The notes under the pieces: generated by a model
Told to the model about the DNA's origin: nothing
Seen by the model: the letters and a program-made list of their open reading frames with translations, nothing else
The model's database searches: none
In this document: positions 51,873 through 60,966 of the stretch, in pieces
How positions within the stretch are numbered: position 1 is the stretch's first letter
Layout of the letters: each line of letters starts with the position of its first letter
Source: Halomicrobium urmianum
GTDB taxonomy: Archaea > Halobacteriota > Halobacteria > Halobacteriales > Haloarculaceae
Direction of reading: 5' to 3'
Assembly (NCBI RefSeq): GCF_020217425.1
Contig: NZ_CP084090.1
Location: 2,294,001 to 2,358,000, forward strand
Length of the DNA: 64,000 bases
Made by a program: the position numbers and the translations under genes

Positions 51873-53795
51873 CTACTCGAGAGATGCACTCGTTGATTCG
51901 CCGTCGATCCGGAGTGCATTGTCCTCCATGGTGACTTCGCTGCTGTCATTCCGCTGGCCGAAATATTGCAGGCGGTCACTCGTCCCCTCGACCGTGTTGT
52001 CCACGATCGTGACATCACGGGCCTTCGCCACCGAGATCCCGTATGGGCCGTAGTCGAGACGGTTCACGTCGGCGATCCGGTTCCCCGCTACTTCGATGCC
52101 CGCGGCGTTCTCGATGTCGATTCCGACGCCGGCGGTCATCTCGATGTCGTTGTTCAACAGGCGGATGTTCCGGTTCGGTTGGCCCTCTTCGGGAACGTCC
52201 TGTCGAGTCAGGAGGTGTATCCGGATGCCGGCTGGGTGGTCGCCAGCGAAATACACCATCCCCGCACGCCGGATCGTATTGTTCTCGACAGTGACGTCGT
52301 CGACGTAGCCCTTCGGCGCGAAGTTCTCGTCGTTGTCACACTCCAGCTCGACGGGATTCCGCGAGGCACCGTCGAGGACGTTCCCTGTAACCGCCCCGTT
52401 GCGAGCCACGACGCGTACGAGAATGCCACGGTGATCCCGCAACTCGTTGTTTCGGACGGTGAAGTTCTGACTTCCAGTCTCTCGGTTCCCGATGTAGTCG
52501 CCAACTGATAGCGTCTCTGCGATCGGTTCCTCGAACGTAATCGTCGCTGGTTTCTCCCGGCTTCCTGGTGAAGAGAATCGCGACTCGTAGTATGCGATCG
52601 CCGGTAAGTCACCCAATCGAACGCCACTCTGGGAGAGCGCCTCGAGCGTATCGTCAGAACCGACGACGAAGGGATGAACACCCTCGACACCGACGGTATG
52701 TTCGTCGAGGAGTTCGGTCACGCTGGTGAACTTCTGCTGGACGACGATACTGTCGTCGAGCAGGCACTCGTGCCGGCACCCCTCGATGGTGGCACTTGAC
52801 CGGCAGTTGACGATGCGGATCCCATCGGCGTCCGACGCTACCTGTCGGTCGCCGTCGGGTGGCGGGATGATCGTTGTTCTGCGGAATACCGGGTCCGAAC
52901 AGACGGCCGCCGAGAACACCGAACCGCCGGACGCGTAGGCGGTGACGTCCTCAACTACCGGGCGCTCGGTCATGTAGAACGCCCATGCAGTACCATGGTT
53001 GCGCGCGACGACCGTGAGCCGATGGCCCACGGCTACTCCGTTCGGGCTCACTCCGTTACGGAGCGACAGCTCGAAACGCCTATTTCCCACGCTCTCGATA
53101 GACGAAAAGAACTTGTCGAATCCGTCCTCTTTGCGAATCCCCTCCACGAACGACCCGTCAGCCTGGTGAACGCTGGCCCACACCCGGGCAGCGTTATCGA
53201 ACATCGCATTCGAGAGCGAGGGATAGCCGTCGTCTACGGCGAGGGTGATTCGCCGGCGGTCAGGCCCGAGGTCGACAATCTCCCCCTGGGTGAACGGAAC
53301 GGGGTCGTAGTCCAGGGTGAGATCCCGGACGGTCACGTCACGGCCGCCCATGATCCTGATCCCCGTCCGCAACGGGTCGGTGAACACGAACTTTGCACCG
53401 TTGCCCTCGATGGTGACGTCGCCGATACCGGTCACCCGGGCATGTGCACGCTTGTTACCCGGTTCGACCTCCCGGAGTGGTTCGAATCGGTAGGTACCCG
53501 GGTCGACCTGCAGCGTGGCGTCGGGCAGGCTGCTGGCAGCGTGGAGGGCCGCCCGAAAATCAGCCAACGTCCCACCCGTGAAGATCCGTCCGTTGTTCGT
53601 GGTTGCAGTCGCCGTATTCGTGGGGGTAGGAGTGTCGGTGTCGGTTTCAGTGAACACGACGGTGGGGGTTTCAGTTTCGTTTTCCGCGGTAGTTGTACTC
53701 GAATTTCCGAAGGCACTACACCCTGCCAGCGATGTGGTCCCTCCCGCGGCTAGAGCCAGCAATTGACGACGGCGAAGCGCCTTCTCGTTGTCCAT
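51873..53795 (-). CDS. Exported lipoprotein with a right-handed beta-helix
   Basis: The 640-aa product starts MDNEKALRRRQLLALAAGGT and reaches a lipobox SLAGC. A Thr-rich linker (about residues 35-70) follows. The mature part is built of repeated short strands of the parallel beta-helix type (DVTIEGNGAKFVF, DVTVRDLTLDY, TVENNTIRRAGMVYF, IEVAGNRIADVN, VTIVDNTVEGTS). This fold is usual in polysaccharide lyases and hydrolases, so a surface sugar-acting enzyme is plausible. Catalytic residues cannot be named. The ATG at 53795 is used instead of 53810. Confidence 0.8.
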   Translation of the reverse strand: MDNEKALRRRQLLALAAGGTTSLAGCSAFGNSSTTTAENETETPTVVFTETDTDTPTPTNTATATTNNGRIFTGGTLADFRAALHAASSLPDATLQVDPGTYRFEPLREVEPGNKRAHARVTGIGDVTIEGNGAKFVFTDPLRTGIRIMGGRDVTVRDLTLDYDPVPFTQGEIVDLGPDRRRITLAVDDGYPSLSNAMFDNAARVWASVHQADGSFVEGIRKEDGFDKFFSSIESVGNRRFELSLRNGVSPNGVAVGHRLTVVARNHGTAWAFYMTERPVVEDVTAYASGGSVFSAAVCSDPVFRRTTIIPPPDGDRQVASDADGIRIVNCRSSATIEGCRHECLLDDSIVVQQKFTSVTELLDEHTVGVEGVHPFVVGSDDTLEALSQSGVRLGDLPAIAYYESRFSSPGSREKPATITFEEPIAETLSVGDYIGNRETGSQNFTVRNNELRDHRGILVRVVARNGAVTGNVLDGASRNPVELECDNDENFAPKGYVDDVTVENNTIRRAGMVYFAGDHPAGIRIHLLTRQDVPEEGQPNRNIRLLNNDIEMTAGVGIDIENAAGIEVAGNRIADVNRLDYGPYGISVAKARDVTIVDNTVEGTSDRLQYFGQRNDSSEVTMEDNALRIDGESTSASLE

Positions 53796-53925
53796 AGCAC
53801 GCAGTATCACTTATATACAATAAGGGTGATGGGCAAAGATGCTCCGGGGATACGGCGCTTGCAGGGATTTCTGGTGAACACAAATCCGTTCTCTCTCTCC
53901 AGCGACAGCAAATTGGTGAGAGCAG

Positions 53926-54426
53926 GTGACAGACATCAATTCGTTGGATACAGGCGTTTGGTACTTTCGACGACTCGCCGGACTGCAACCTGGTCAACGA
54001 TTTCATCGACGCGGATCTCGTCATTCCCGCCCCCGAGGACGATATCCTTGTCCACGAGCCAAGCAGCACTGCCCTCGACTCGACGGCTCAGCGTCCGTTT
54101 TCCACTGTGGCTGGACGGTCGCGGGCGACCGCGAATATACGATCATGCCGGCGCTGATCGACTCGGTCGGCCGGCGCGAAACCAACGACGACATCGATAC
54201 CTGCATCGACCGGCAGGGCGTCGCCGGCCTCGTGACGGCGCTCACCTACGCCGTCGCCCGGGAATGCGGTGACGTGACCCACCGTCTGATGGTCGAGGAG
54301 CTCGATATCTCGCCGCTGGCCACGGAGATGATTCTCCAAGCACTCCGGTCCGTTATCCACGAGCATCACGACATCGACGAATCAGGGGCGTCGCTTGACG
54401 AGTTGGACGTCGATGACGAGGCCTGA
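53926..54426 (+). pseudogene. Hypothetical gene with two compensating frameshifts
   Basis: The plus frame from GTG at 53926 is open throughout, but residues ~14-55 are Arg/Pro-rich and look out of frame. The neighbouring frame over the same bases gives FDDSPDCNLVNDFIDADLVI and PAPEDDILVHEPSSTALDS, which has good haloarchaeal composition. The original frame then resumes with VFHCGWTVAGDREYTIMPAL and an acidic, helical C-terminus (LVTALTYAVARECGDVTHRL). The likely ancestral protein is ~165 aa. At present the part from the ATG at 54145 (93 aa) could still be made. The family is unknown. Confidence 0.55.
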
Positions 54427-54469
54427 TCTCGACAGTTGAGAAACGGTTAACGGGAGGCGTGAGAAATTC

Positions 54470-54874
54470 GTGTGCGTGACGGACGACCTCACGTATCCGT
54501 CTGTGGAACTTGTTCTAGATCTCCACGAACAAATCGTAGCAGAGGGTGACACCACGGAACCGGGAGTTCGGTCTGAGGACGCGATTGACTTTGCGCTGCA
54601 GTATATTTCGGAGGGGTTCTTCGGGGAGGCGCCCGAGACGATCCACGATAAAGCGGTTCACCTGATGCGACTGCTGGTTGCGGAGCATCCATTCGTCGAC
54701 GGAAACAAACGAACAGCGCTCCGAACGGTAGTCGTCTTCTATATGCTAAATGGGTACACGTTCGACTATGGCGATGAAATTCGAGCCCTCTTGCACCGCT
54801 TCGCAACTGACGACGCCACGGTCGATACAGACACTGCAGTCATCTACTTCCGGGCCTGTGCTCGTCGCAACTGA
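54470..54874 (+). CDS. Fic/Doc-family toxin (Doc type)
   Basis: The 134-aa product carries the motif EHPFVDGNKRTAL from H73, matching the HxFx[DN]xNKR Doc signature. Length and helical pattern are those of Doc toxins, which phosphorylate EF-Tu in bacteria. The start is GTG at 54470 or 54476. A Phd-type antitoxin is not recognisable immediately upstream; the 54145 product or the 54908 product could serve, but this is conjecture. Confidence 0.85.
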   Translation: MCVTDDLTYPSVELVLDLHEQIVAEGDTTEPGVRSEDAIDFALQYISEGFFGEAPETIHDKAVHLMRLLVAEHPFVDGNKRTALRTVVVFYMLNGYTFDYGDEIRALLHRFATDDATVDTDTAVIYFRACARRN

Positions 54875-54907
54875 TAAAGGGACACACTGAGTATTCTCTT
54901 TAGAGCA

Positions 54908-55078
54908 ATGGCGTCCAGCACCGATTCCTCGACGGCGGTCGACGACGAGGTCCGCCAGCTGTACGAGCGGTACCAGGCGGCCGAGAGCGACGCCGAACGT
55001 CGCGAGATCGCCCTCGAAATGGGGGAGCTCGATGGACGACGCCACGCGGAGATCTACGCAGCGCTCGAAGACGAGTAA
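54908..55078 (+). CDS. Small charged helical protein (56 aa)
   Basis: The frame from ATG to TAA reads MASSTDSSTAVDDEVRQLYE and RYQAAESDAERREIALEMGE, ending in RRHAEIYAALEDE. It is a helical, acidic miniprotein, 33 bases after the Doc toxin. It may be the missing antitoxin or unrelated. Confidence 0.6.
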   Translation: MASSTDSSTAVDDEVRQLYERYQAAESDAERREIALEMGELDGRRHAEIYAALEDE

Positions 55079-55175
55079 TCCATCCCGATTACTCTGTGCT
55101 GCCGTCGCTATCGACGGGGCAGTCAGTATCCGTTATAGAGCGTGGGGTAGACGACTACTATGGTACATTCACAGG

Positions 55176-55355
55176 AGTTCAGGGACGATCAAGTTCACTG
55201 TTTGGAACAAGAGCAACCAGACGGTCGTGCAGGAAGGTGAAATGGTCCGGTTCCGGGCGGCAGCCAAGAACTGGTACGAAGGCCGGTGCTCAATCGCGCT
55301 AACTGGCTGGTCTGATATCCACTTCCCAGAGCGTGGCTGCTGGTGGGACGCATAG
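55176..55355 (+). pseudogene. OB-fold fragment
   Basis: The frame gives GTIKFTVWNKSNQTVVQEGE, MVRFRAAAKNWYEGRCSIAL and stop. The GTIKFTVW strand and the loop before a second strand resemble the C-terminal part of haloarchaeal single-strand-binding OB domains. The N-terminal strands are absent or out of frame. Confidence 0.4.
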
Positions 55356-55433
55356 CCAGTTGACGCATTCTTCTCCGGTTCCTCGTCGTGGATGACATCG
55401 CCGTAGACGAATTCATGTTCATCCTTCTCGAAC

Positions 55434-55866
55434 TCAGCCGACCGGGCGACTGCTCCGGCGACGAAACCTTCGGTTGTTCGGATCGTCTGTCACTCGCTTT
55501 CTGATGGGTTTCTTCCACCATCTCCTTTGAGTAGTATTGTTACGTTGTAGCAGGGTTAAACTCCCCGAGCTCTGTCTGGAGAATCTCGAATGCGTTGATT
55601 CGTCACTCGTTGCTTCGACCCAGCAGGTTCCGACTGAACTCGTCGTCGAGTCGCACTTCCTGAGGATGTGGCTCTTACCGGTGAACGCCTTGACTCTGTT
55701 CGGGAGATACACCGGATTGGACTTGGAGTCAACCCCGAACTGCTCGAACTGTTCTCCGAGGTAGCGCTGGAGGGGAACGGACGTGTTGATCTGCTTCCGG
55801 TTCGCGTGTGGCATCATCTTCTCGTACGTCTATCTGTCACCCAGACAGGCGTAGTCGATGTACGGC
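55434..55866 (-). pseudogene. Unrecognised decayed gene on the minus strand
   Basis: The frames read CLMLKPYIDYACLGD, a stop, then YEKMMPHANRKQINTSVPLQ, RYLGEQFEQFGVDSKSNPVY and LPNRVKAFTGKSH, after which composition degrades to Ser/Arg-rich. This looks like one protein-coding segment with an internal stop and frame loss. I do not know the family. Confidence 0.4.
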
Positions 55867-55885
55867 TTCAGCATGAGGCATCGGC

Positions 55886-56077
55886 GAAGTCCAGGTGGAA
55901 CTGCTACCGGAAGAGAAAGTTGCGACGATCGAAGTATTGTTCTAACTACACAAGGGCATGATAATGGTCGGTGACGGTGTCAACGACGCCCCAGGACTCG
56001 CCACAGCAACCCTCGGTATAGCGTTGTGCGGCGCGGGAACCGACGTCGCGCTTTACACTGCCGACGTGGTCTTGATC
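55886..56077 (+). pseudogene. Fragment of a heavy-metal P-type ATPase
   Basis: The frame gives EVQVELLPEEKVATIEVLF, a TAA stop at 55943, then [20 protein letters not shown] and [14 protein letters not shown]. The GDGVNDAP motif and the preceding LLPEEK hinge are the P-domain end of P1B-type metal ATPases. Everything before and after is missing, so it is a short relic. Confidence 0.8.
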
Positions 56078-56178
56078 TATCAAACGAGATATCACTACAG
56101 AACACGTCCCAGGAACGGGCACACATCGTGCTTTCTGGGGCTAGTTTTATTGACAACTAGTTATAATTTGTGTAGAGT

Positions 56179-58176
56179 ATGACTCCTGACAACAAGAAGC
56201 GTCCAACTGTCGATCGTACCAGACGTCAAGTCCTGCAGACAGGTATCGCGGCGGCGGGTCTCGCTGGACTCGGGACGGTGAGCGCGGACTCCGAGTGCGC
56301 GCCCCGCCGGCATGAAGACCTCGCCACCGAGCGACTGGGCCCAGCCAGTCTCGCGACTCCCATCGTGACGGCCGAACTTGTGGACGACACCGTCTATGTC
56401 GTCACGCGCGGGCTGCGTCCACCTATTCTCGGAGCGTTCGACCTTGGTTCCCGGGAGATCACGAGCCACTATGAACTGCCGAGCGGTAGCGGTTCATGGG
56501 CGAGCACATCGATTAACGGCGGATCCGATCTCTACGTTGGGACGTACGGCGTCGCCGACCTCTACCACTTCGAGACGGACACTGCGGATCTCTCGCGGGT
56601 CGCGCGCCTCGAGGACGAGTCCTTCGTCATGGACATGGACGCCCACCCCGGCGACCAGCAGGTCTACGCCGGAACGTATCCGACAGCAAGCGTCTACGAG
56701 TACGATCAATCGACCGGTTCGGTCCGCGACCTCGGCTCGGTGGCGCCGGACGAAGCGTACGTTCGGAGCGTCGCCGTCACCGCGGACACGGTGTTCGCCG
56801 GCGTCGGCTCTCACGCGGACCTCGTCGCCATTGACCGGGCGACTGGTGAGATGGAATCCATCCTCCCGCCGGAGTTCGAGGACGACAGCTTCGTCTATGA
56901 CCTGGAGGCGGCGGACGGGATAATCGTAGCCGGTACGGAACCGTCGGGCCGCTTGGCCGTCATCGACCAGGCGGACTACAGCTCCTACGAGATCGCACGT
57001 CCCGACGGACAGGACACCATCGACGCCGCGACGGTCACAAACGGGTCGGTGTACTTCACGGCGCGCCACTCGGGAGCAGTCTACAGGTACGATCGGTCGA
57101 GCAAGGAGATAACGCGGTTGGCGGTCCCGTCACCCGGCGACGAGACACGCGACCTGTTCGAACGCGACGGGACGCTCGTGGGGGCCGCCGGCAGTGGCGC
57201 CGTCTGGACGTACGGGCTCGACGACGACGCGGTGACGATTGTGGATCTCCAGTCAGCCGGCTTACCAGCGCACGTTGAGCCGCCGCAGTCGCTGGCGATG
57301 CTGGACGGTAACCCCGTGGTCGGGGGACACTGGCGGTTCACCGTCCACGACGTGGACGAGGGATCGACAACTCAGTTCCGAACGTACGGTGAGCCGAAGG
57401 CGATGACGGCGGTCGACGAGGAACTGTACCAGGCAATATATCCGGGTGCTATCATTGCGAAGTACGATCCGACGACCGACGAGGTCACGCAGACAGCCAG
57501 CGTGGGCAAGGAGCAGAACCGGCCGCGAGACGTCCACTACGACGCTCGGAGCGGATCGCTGTTCGTCGGGACGCGGCCGCAGTACGGAAAGATTGGCGGG
57601 GCACTGGTCAAATACGACCCCGATTCGGACGCCGTCACGGACGTTTACCGGAATGTCGTCCAGGACCAGTCGATCACGGCGGTCACGTCGATCCACGACA
57701 CGGCTGTTGTGGGGACTGAGATCTACGGTGGAATCGGAGCCGAACCCGTCGCCGACGAGGCCAAGCTAGCGGGGGTCAACTCCCGGACGATGGAAAAGCA
57801 GTGGGAGATGACGCCGGTACCCGGCGCCGAGACCATCCGACACCTCGTCACCAGTCCGGACTCGTCCGCAGGTCGAGCCACCGTGTACGGCATCACGAAC
57901 GACGGTGTGTTCTTCGCGATCGATCCGCGGACGCGCTCGACGCTCGCTCGCGAAAACGTCGTCGGCCGTGGCGGCGAACTCGTGATGCGCGATCGGTCGA
58001 TACTCGGCGTCAGTGACCAGGCACTGTTCGAGTTCGACACCGCGTCGGACGAGTCCGCGGTGTTGAAGCGCGGCTTCGACGCCGGCTGGTACAACGAACC
58101 GCAGCTCGCGACGGACGGGTGTGCCGTCTACCTGCTCAGCAGCCGTGACCTGGCTCGCGTGACGGTCCAGCGGTAG
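56179..58176 (+). CDS. Tat-exported beta-propeller protein
   Basis: The 665-aa product starts with the leader [20 protein letters not shown], giving a secreted protein. The mature part consists of repeated blades with a common pattern ([80 protein letters not shown]). It is a PQQ/WD-like propeller of six to eight blades. Binding of polysaccharide or protein outside the cell is likely. An AT-rich promoter (TTATAAT, about 56160) precedes it. It lies between the beta-helix protein and GH84, which suggests a surface carbohydrate-processing set. Confidence 0.8.
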   Translation: MTPDNKKRPTVDRTRRQVLQTGIAAAGLAGLGTVSADSECAPRRHEDLATERLGPASLATPIVTAELVDDTVYVVTRGLRPPILGAFDLGSREITSHYELPSGSGSWASTSINGGSDLYVGTYGVADLYHFETDTADLSRVARLEDESFVMDMDAHPGDQQVYAGTYPTASVYEYDQSTGSVRDLGSVAPDEAYVRSVAVTADTVFAGVGSHADLVAIDRATGEMESILPPEFEDDSFVYDLEAADGIIVAGTEPSGRLAVIDQADYSSYEIARPDGQDTIDAATVTNGSVYFTARHSGAVYRYDRSSKEITRLAVPSPGDETRDLFERDGTLVGAAGSGAVWTYGLDDDAVTIVDLQSAGLPAHVEPPQSLAMLDGNPVVGGHWRFTVHDVDEGSTTQFRTYGEPKAMTAVDEELYQAIYPGAIIAKYDPTTDEVTQTASVGKEQNRPRDVHYDARSGSLFVGTRPQYGKIGGALVKYDPDSDAVTDVYRNVVQDQSITAVTSIHDTAVVGTEIYGGIGAEPVADEAKLAGVNSRTMEKQWEMTPVPGAETIRHLVTSPDSSAGRATVYGITNDGVFFAIDPRTRSTLARENVVGRGGELVMRDRSILGVSDQALFEFDTASDESAVLKRGFDAGWYNEPQLATDGCAVYLLSSRDLARVTVQR

Positions 58177-58362
58177 CGTAGCGAAACGGACCCTGATTCG
58201 AACCCCTCGTCGACTCCCTCTCCGATTCGCCTCTCACCGCAGCAACGGCGAGTCGTGGTCTGCCCGGAACCTGGGCTAGTGGGTGCTCGGCCACAGACTT
58301 TTTATTATTTGATTTCTAATTAGTATTGAATTACAATTAATCAGCAACCATAGCGGAGGAAA

Positions 58363-59625
58363 GTGAGATCACTGACGCGACGAGGAGCGCTGAAAATCGC
58401 AGGCGGCGTTGCTGCGACGGCGTCGCTCCCGGCAGGAACTGCCGTGGCCACCGGTTCGGGCGACTCGTCCACCGACTACCCGGCGGAGATCGAACGAATG
58501 CTCCCGCAGCCGAAGGCAGTCGAGTATCACGGATCCCACGTTACGCTGGGACCGCGTGCCCTTATCGCGACGACGGCGAGCGCCGACGAACCCGCGGTCT
58601 CCCAGCTCGCGTCACACCTGTCCGAGTGGGGGGTCACGGAGGGAGAGGATCCGGTACAGGTCGTCTCGCCCGAGGGAATACGCGACACGCCATTCCTGTT
58701 CGTCGTCGACACGCGCGACGCGACGCCGGCCGTCGACGAGTATCTCGACGAGCTGGACGCGACTATCTCGTGGGGCGACCTGGGTGACGAGGGGTACACG
58801 CTCCAGATTGGTAGGGGGGCCGACGACCAGAAAACCGCCGTGCTGAGCGGGTCGACGTGGGACGGCATCTACAACGCCGTCCAGACGCTCCGCCAGATCG
58901 TGACCGCGGAGAGCAACCAGCACTGGGTCCCGACAGTCTCCGTCGACGACTATCCCGCTCCGTATCCGTATCGTGGCGTCATCGAGGGGTTCTATGGACC
59001 GCCCTGGTCACACGAACAGCGCCTCAGCATCATCGACTCTCTCGGCGATTACAAGCTGAACACGTACATCTACGCGCCGAAAGACGACCCCTACCATCGA
59101 GCCAAGTGGCGCGAACCGTATCCGTCCGACCGAAAGCGGGAGATCGGTGAACTGGCCGATGCCGCGGACAGGAACCACGTCGAGTTCATGTTCTCGATCA
59201 GCCCCGGCGTCGACATCGCCTACTCGAGCGACGAGGACTTTCAGGCGCTCGTGGCGAAGACGGAGGAGATCCGGGACGTCGGCGCGGACACCTTCGGGTT
59301 GCTCCTCGACGACATCGTCACTGAGCTAGAAGGCCAGGACGCCGAGCGCTTCGATTCGCCCGCCGAAGCCCAGGCGTACCTCATCAACCGCTACGACGAC
59401 CACCTCAAGTCTAAGGACTCCGGTCACTGGCTGTACGTCGTCCCGACCGACTACTACCAGGCGGGTAGCACCGATTACCGCGAAACCCTCGCGAATCAGG
59501 TCCACGACGACGTCATCATGGGCTGGACGGGCGTTGGCGTCACCGACCCCGAGATCACGAACGAGGAAGCGGCGCGCGTGCGGGACGTGTTCGACCACGA
59601 GTTACTGACGTGGGGGCTCTGTTGA
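58363..59625 (+). pseudogene. GH84 beta-N-acetylglucosaminidase, truncated at its 3' end by a MITE
   Basis: The 420-aa open frame starts with a Tat leader (MRSLTRRGALKIAGGVAATA). It then has a GH20b-like N-terminal domain and the GH84 barrel (YRGVIEGFYGPPWSHEQRL at about residue 205, YIYAPKDDPYHRAKWREPYP at about 242). The catalytic Asp pair is D316-D317 in FGLLLDDIV. The stop is supplied by the inserted repeat (codon 421), within the barrel, so the end of the barrel and any later domains are lost. The family removes N-acetylglucosamine from glycans; this copy is probably inactive or unstable. Confidence 0.82.
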
Positions 59626-59698
59626 AATCCTATTATACAGACACTATTCTCGGTGAAATAGCCGATACAGTGATCACTCTGAGGATTTCAACAGGGCC
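59615..59698. mobile_element. 84-bp MITE-like element with 17-bp terminal inverted repeats
   Basis: GGCTCTGTTGAAATCCT at the left end and its complement at the right (59682-59698) match at 16 of 17 positions. The 50-base interior is AT-rich and non-coding. No target-site duplication is seen. Left and right flanks belong to two unrelated truncated genes. The ends resemble those of haloarchaeal IS5-like elements, as far as I recall; the parent IS is not in the window. Confidence 0.8.
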
Positions 59699-60937
59699 GT
59701 CGGTTTCGAACTGACGGACGCCGAGCGAACAGCCTACCAGCGCCTGACGGACGCCGTCGTCGACGCGGTCTCCGACATCGAACGGCGACATCAGAACCGG
59801 CTCTACGACCTCAGCGGAAGCTTCGCCCGGAAGCTCCAGGTCATCAGAAACAACGCCGACGGACCGACGCCAGCCATCGCGGACTACTTCGAGTACACGC
59901 AAGAGCGACGCGAACTGATCGCCGATGCCGTTGCCCGACAGGCCGTGACGCTCGAGCTCCTGCGAGAGAGCGTCGCAAGCGACCGGAAGGCGATCGTCTT
60001 CCAGGAGCGGATCGAACAACTTGAACGGATGGTCGCACCCAGGGAGACCCGAGGCCGTAATAATCGTACCGGTGAGCTCGCCGACACCGATAACGACCGT
60101 GCTCAGCTCTACGAACAGTATCCCGAACTCGAGGAGATAGACGAGCAGCTGGAGGACCTCTTTTTCACGAGTAGTTATCAACCGGTGATGTACCACTCTG
60201 GCCACCGAAGCGAGGCCTGGAACGACTTCGTGATAGAGTGGTTCCGGGACGAGGGATTCGCCAACGTCATGCTGAGTGTGAAGGCACTCATCGAGGGCGT
60301 GGACGTTCCTAGCGCCGATGTGGGGATCGTCCGAGTCTCGTCCGGGAGCGTCAGGCAACGCATCCAGACGCTCGGGCGTGTACTACGAACGGGGAATGAC
60401 CCGGATCGCAAGGCAGAGATGTACGTCCTGTATGCCCGGGACACCGTCGACGAGAACATCTTCGAGCGGTACGACTGGCGGCAGGAGCTTTCACAGGCAG
60501 AGGTCCGACACCTGACGTGGGAGACCGGCGAAGATAGCATCGACGGCGAACTCAGACCGGCGACCGACGATGAGATTCCGGATCCACCGACGGAAACGAC
60601 CGTGCCAGACCCAGAGGAGCTAGAGCGAGGCGACGCGTACGACGGACCGAACGATGGGTTCGAGTTCAGCGTCGACGCCGACGGCAAACCGTTCAAAGAG
60701 ACCCAGGACGGACGGCAGTACATCGAGGCCGATGAGTATCGTGACGTCGCCACCTACGTCCAGCGGCAGAAGGGCGGCGGCACCGTCGTGGTGAACGAGG
60801 CCAATCACGCAGTGACGTATCTCGGTGACGAGTGGGTGTTCGTAGACGTCGTCAGTGACCCCAGCGACATCGAGTACAGGGAACAAGACACGAGGGGGCT
60901 GACTGAGGAAGCCGATTTTGGGATCGACGACCTGTAA
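59699..60937 (+). pseudogene. C-terminal part of an SF2 helicase, 5' end lost at the MITE
   Basis: The frame is open from the first base after the MITE. It has helicase domain 2: AIVFQERIEQLERM, PVMYHSGHRSEAWNDFVIEW (motif IV region), VKALIEGVDVPSADVGI (motif V) and RQRIQTLGRVLRTG (motif VI). A ~150-residue acidic C-terminal extension follows. No helicase domain 1 or Walker motif is present. It may be the counterpart of the helicase whose N-terminal half starts at 62951, but it lies upstream of it, so a simple split gene is excluded. Confidence 0.75.
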
Positions 60938-60966
60938 TGTAGTACATCAGGACTGCCAGTTCCGGG

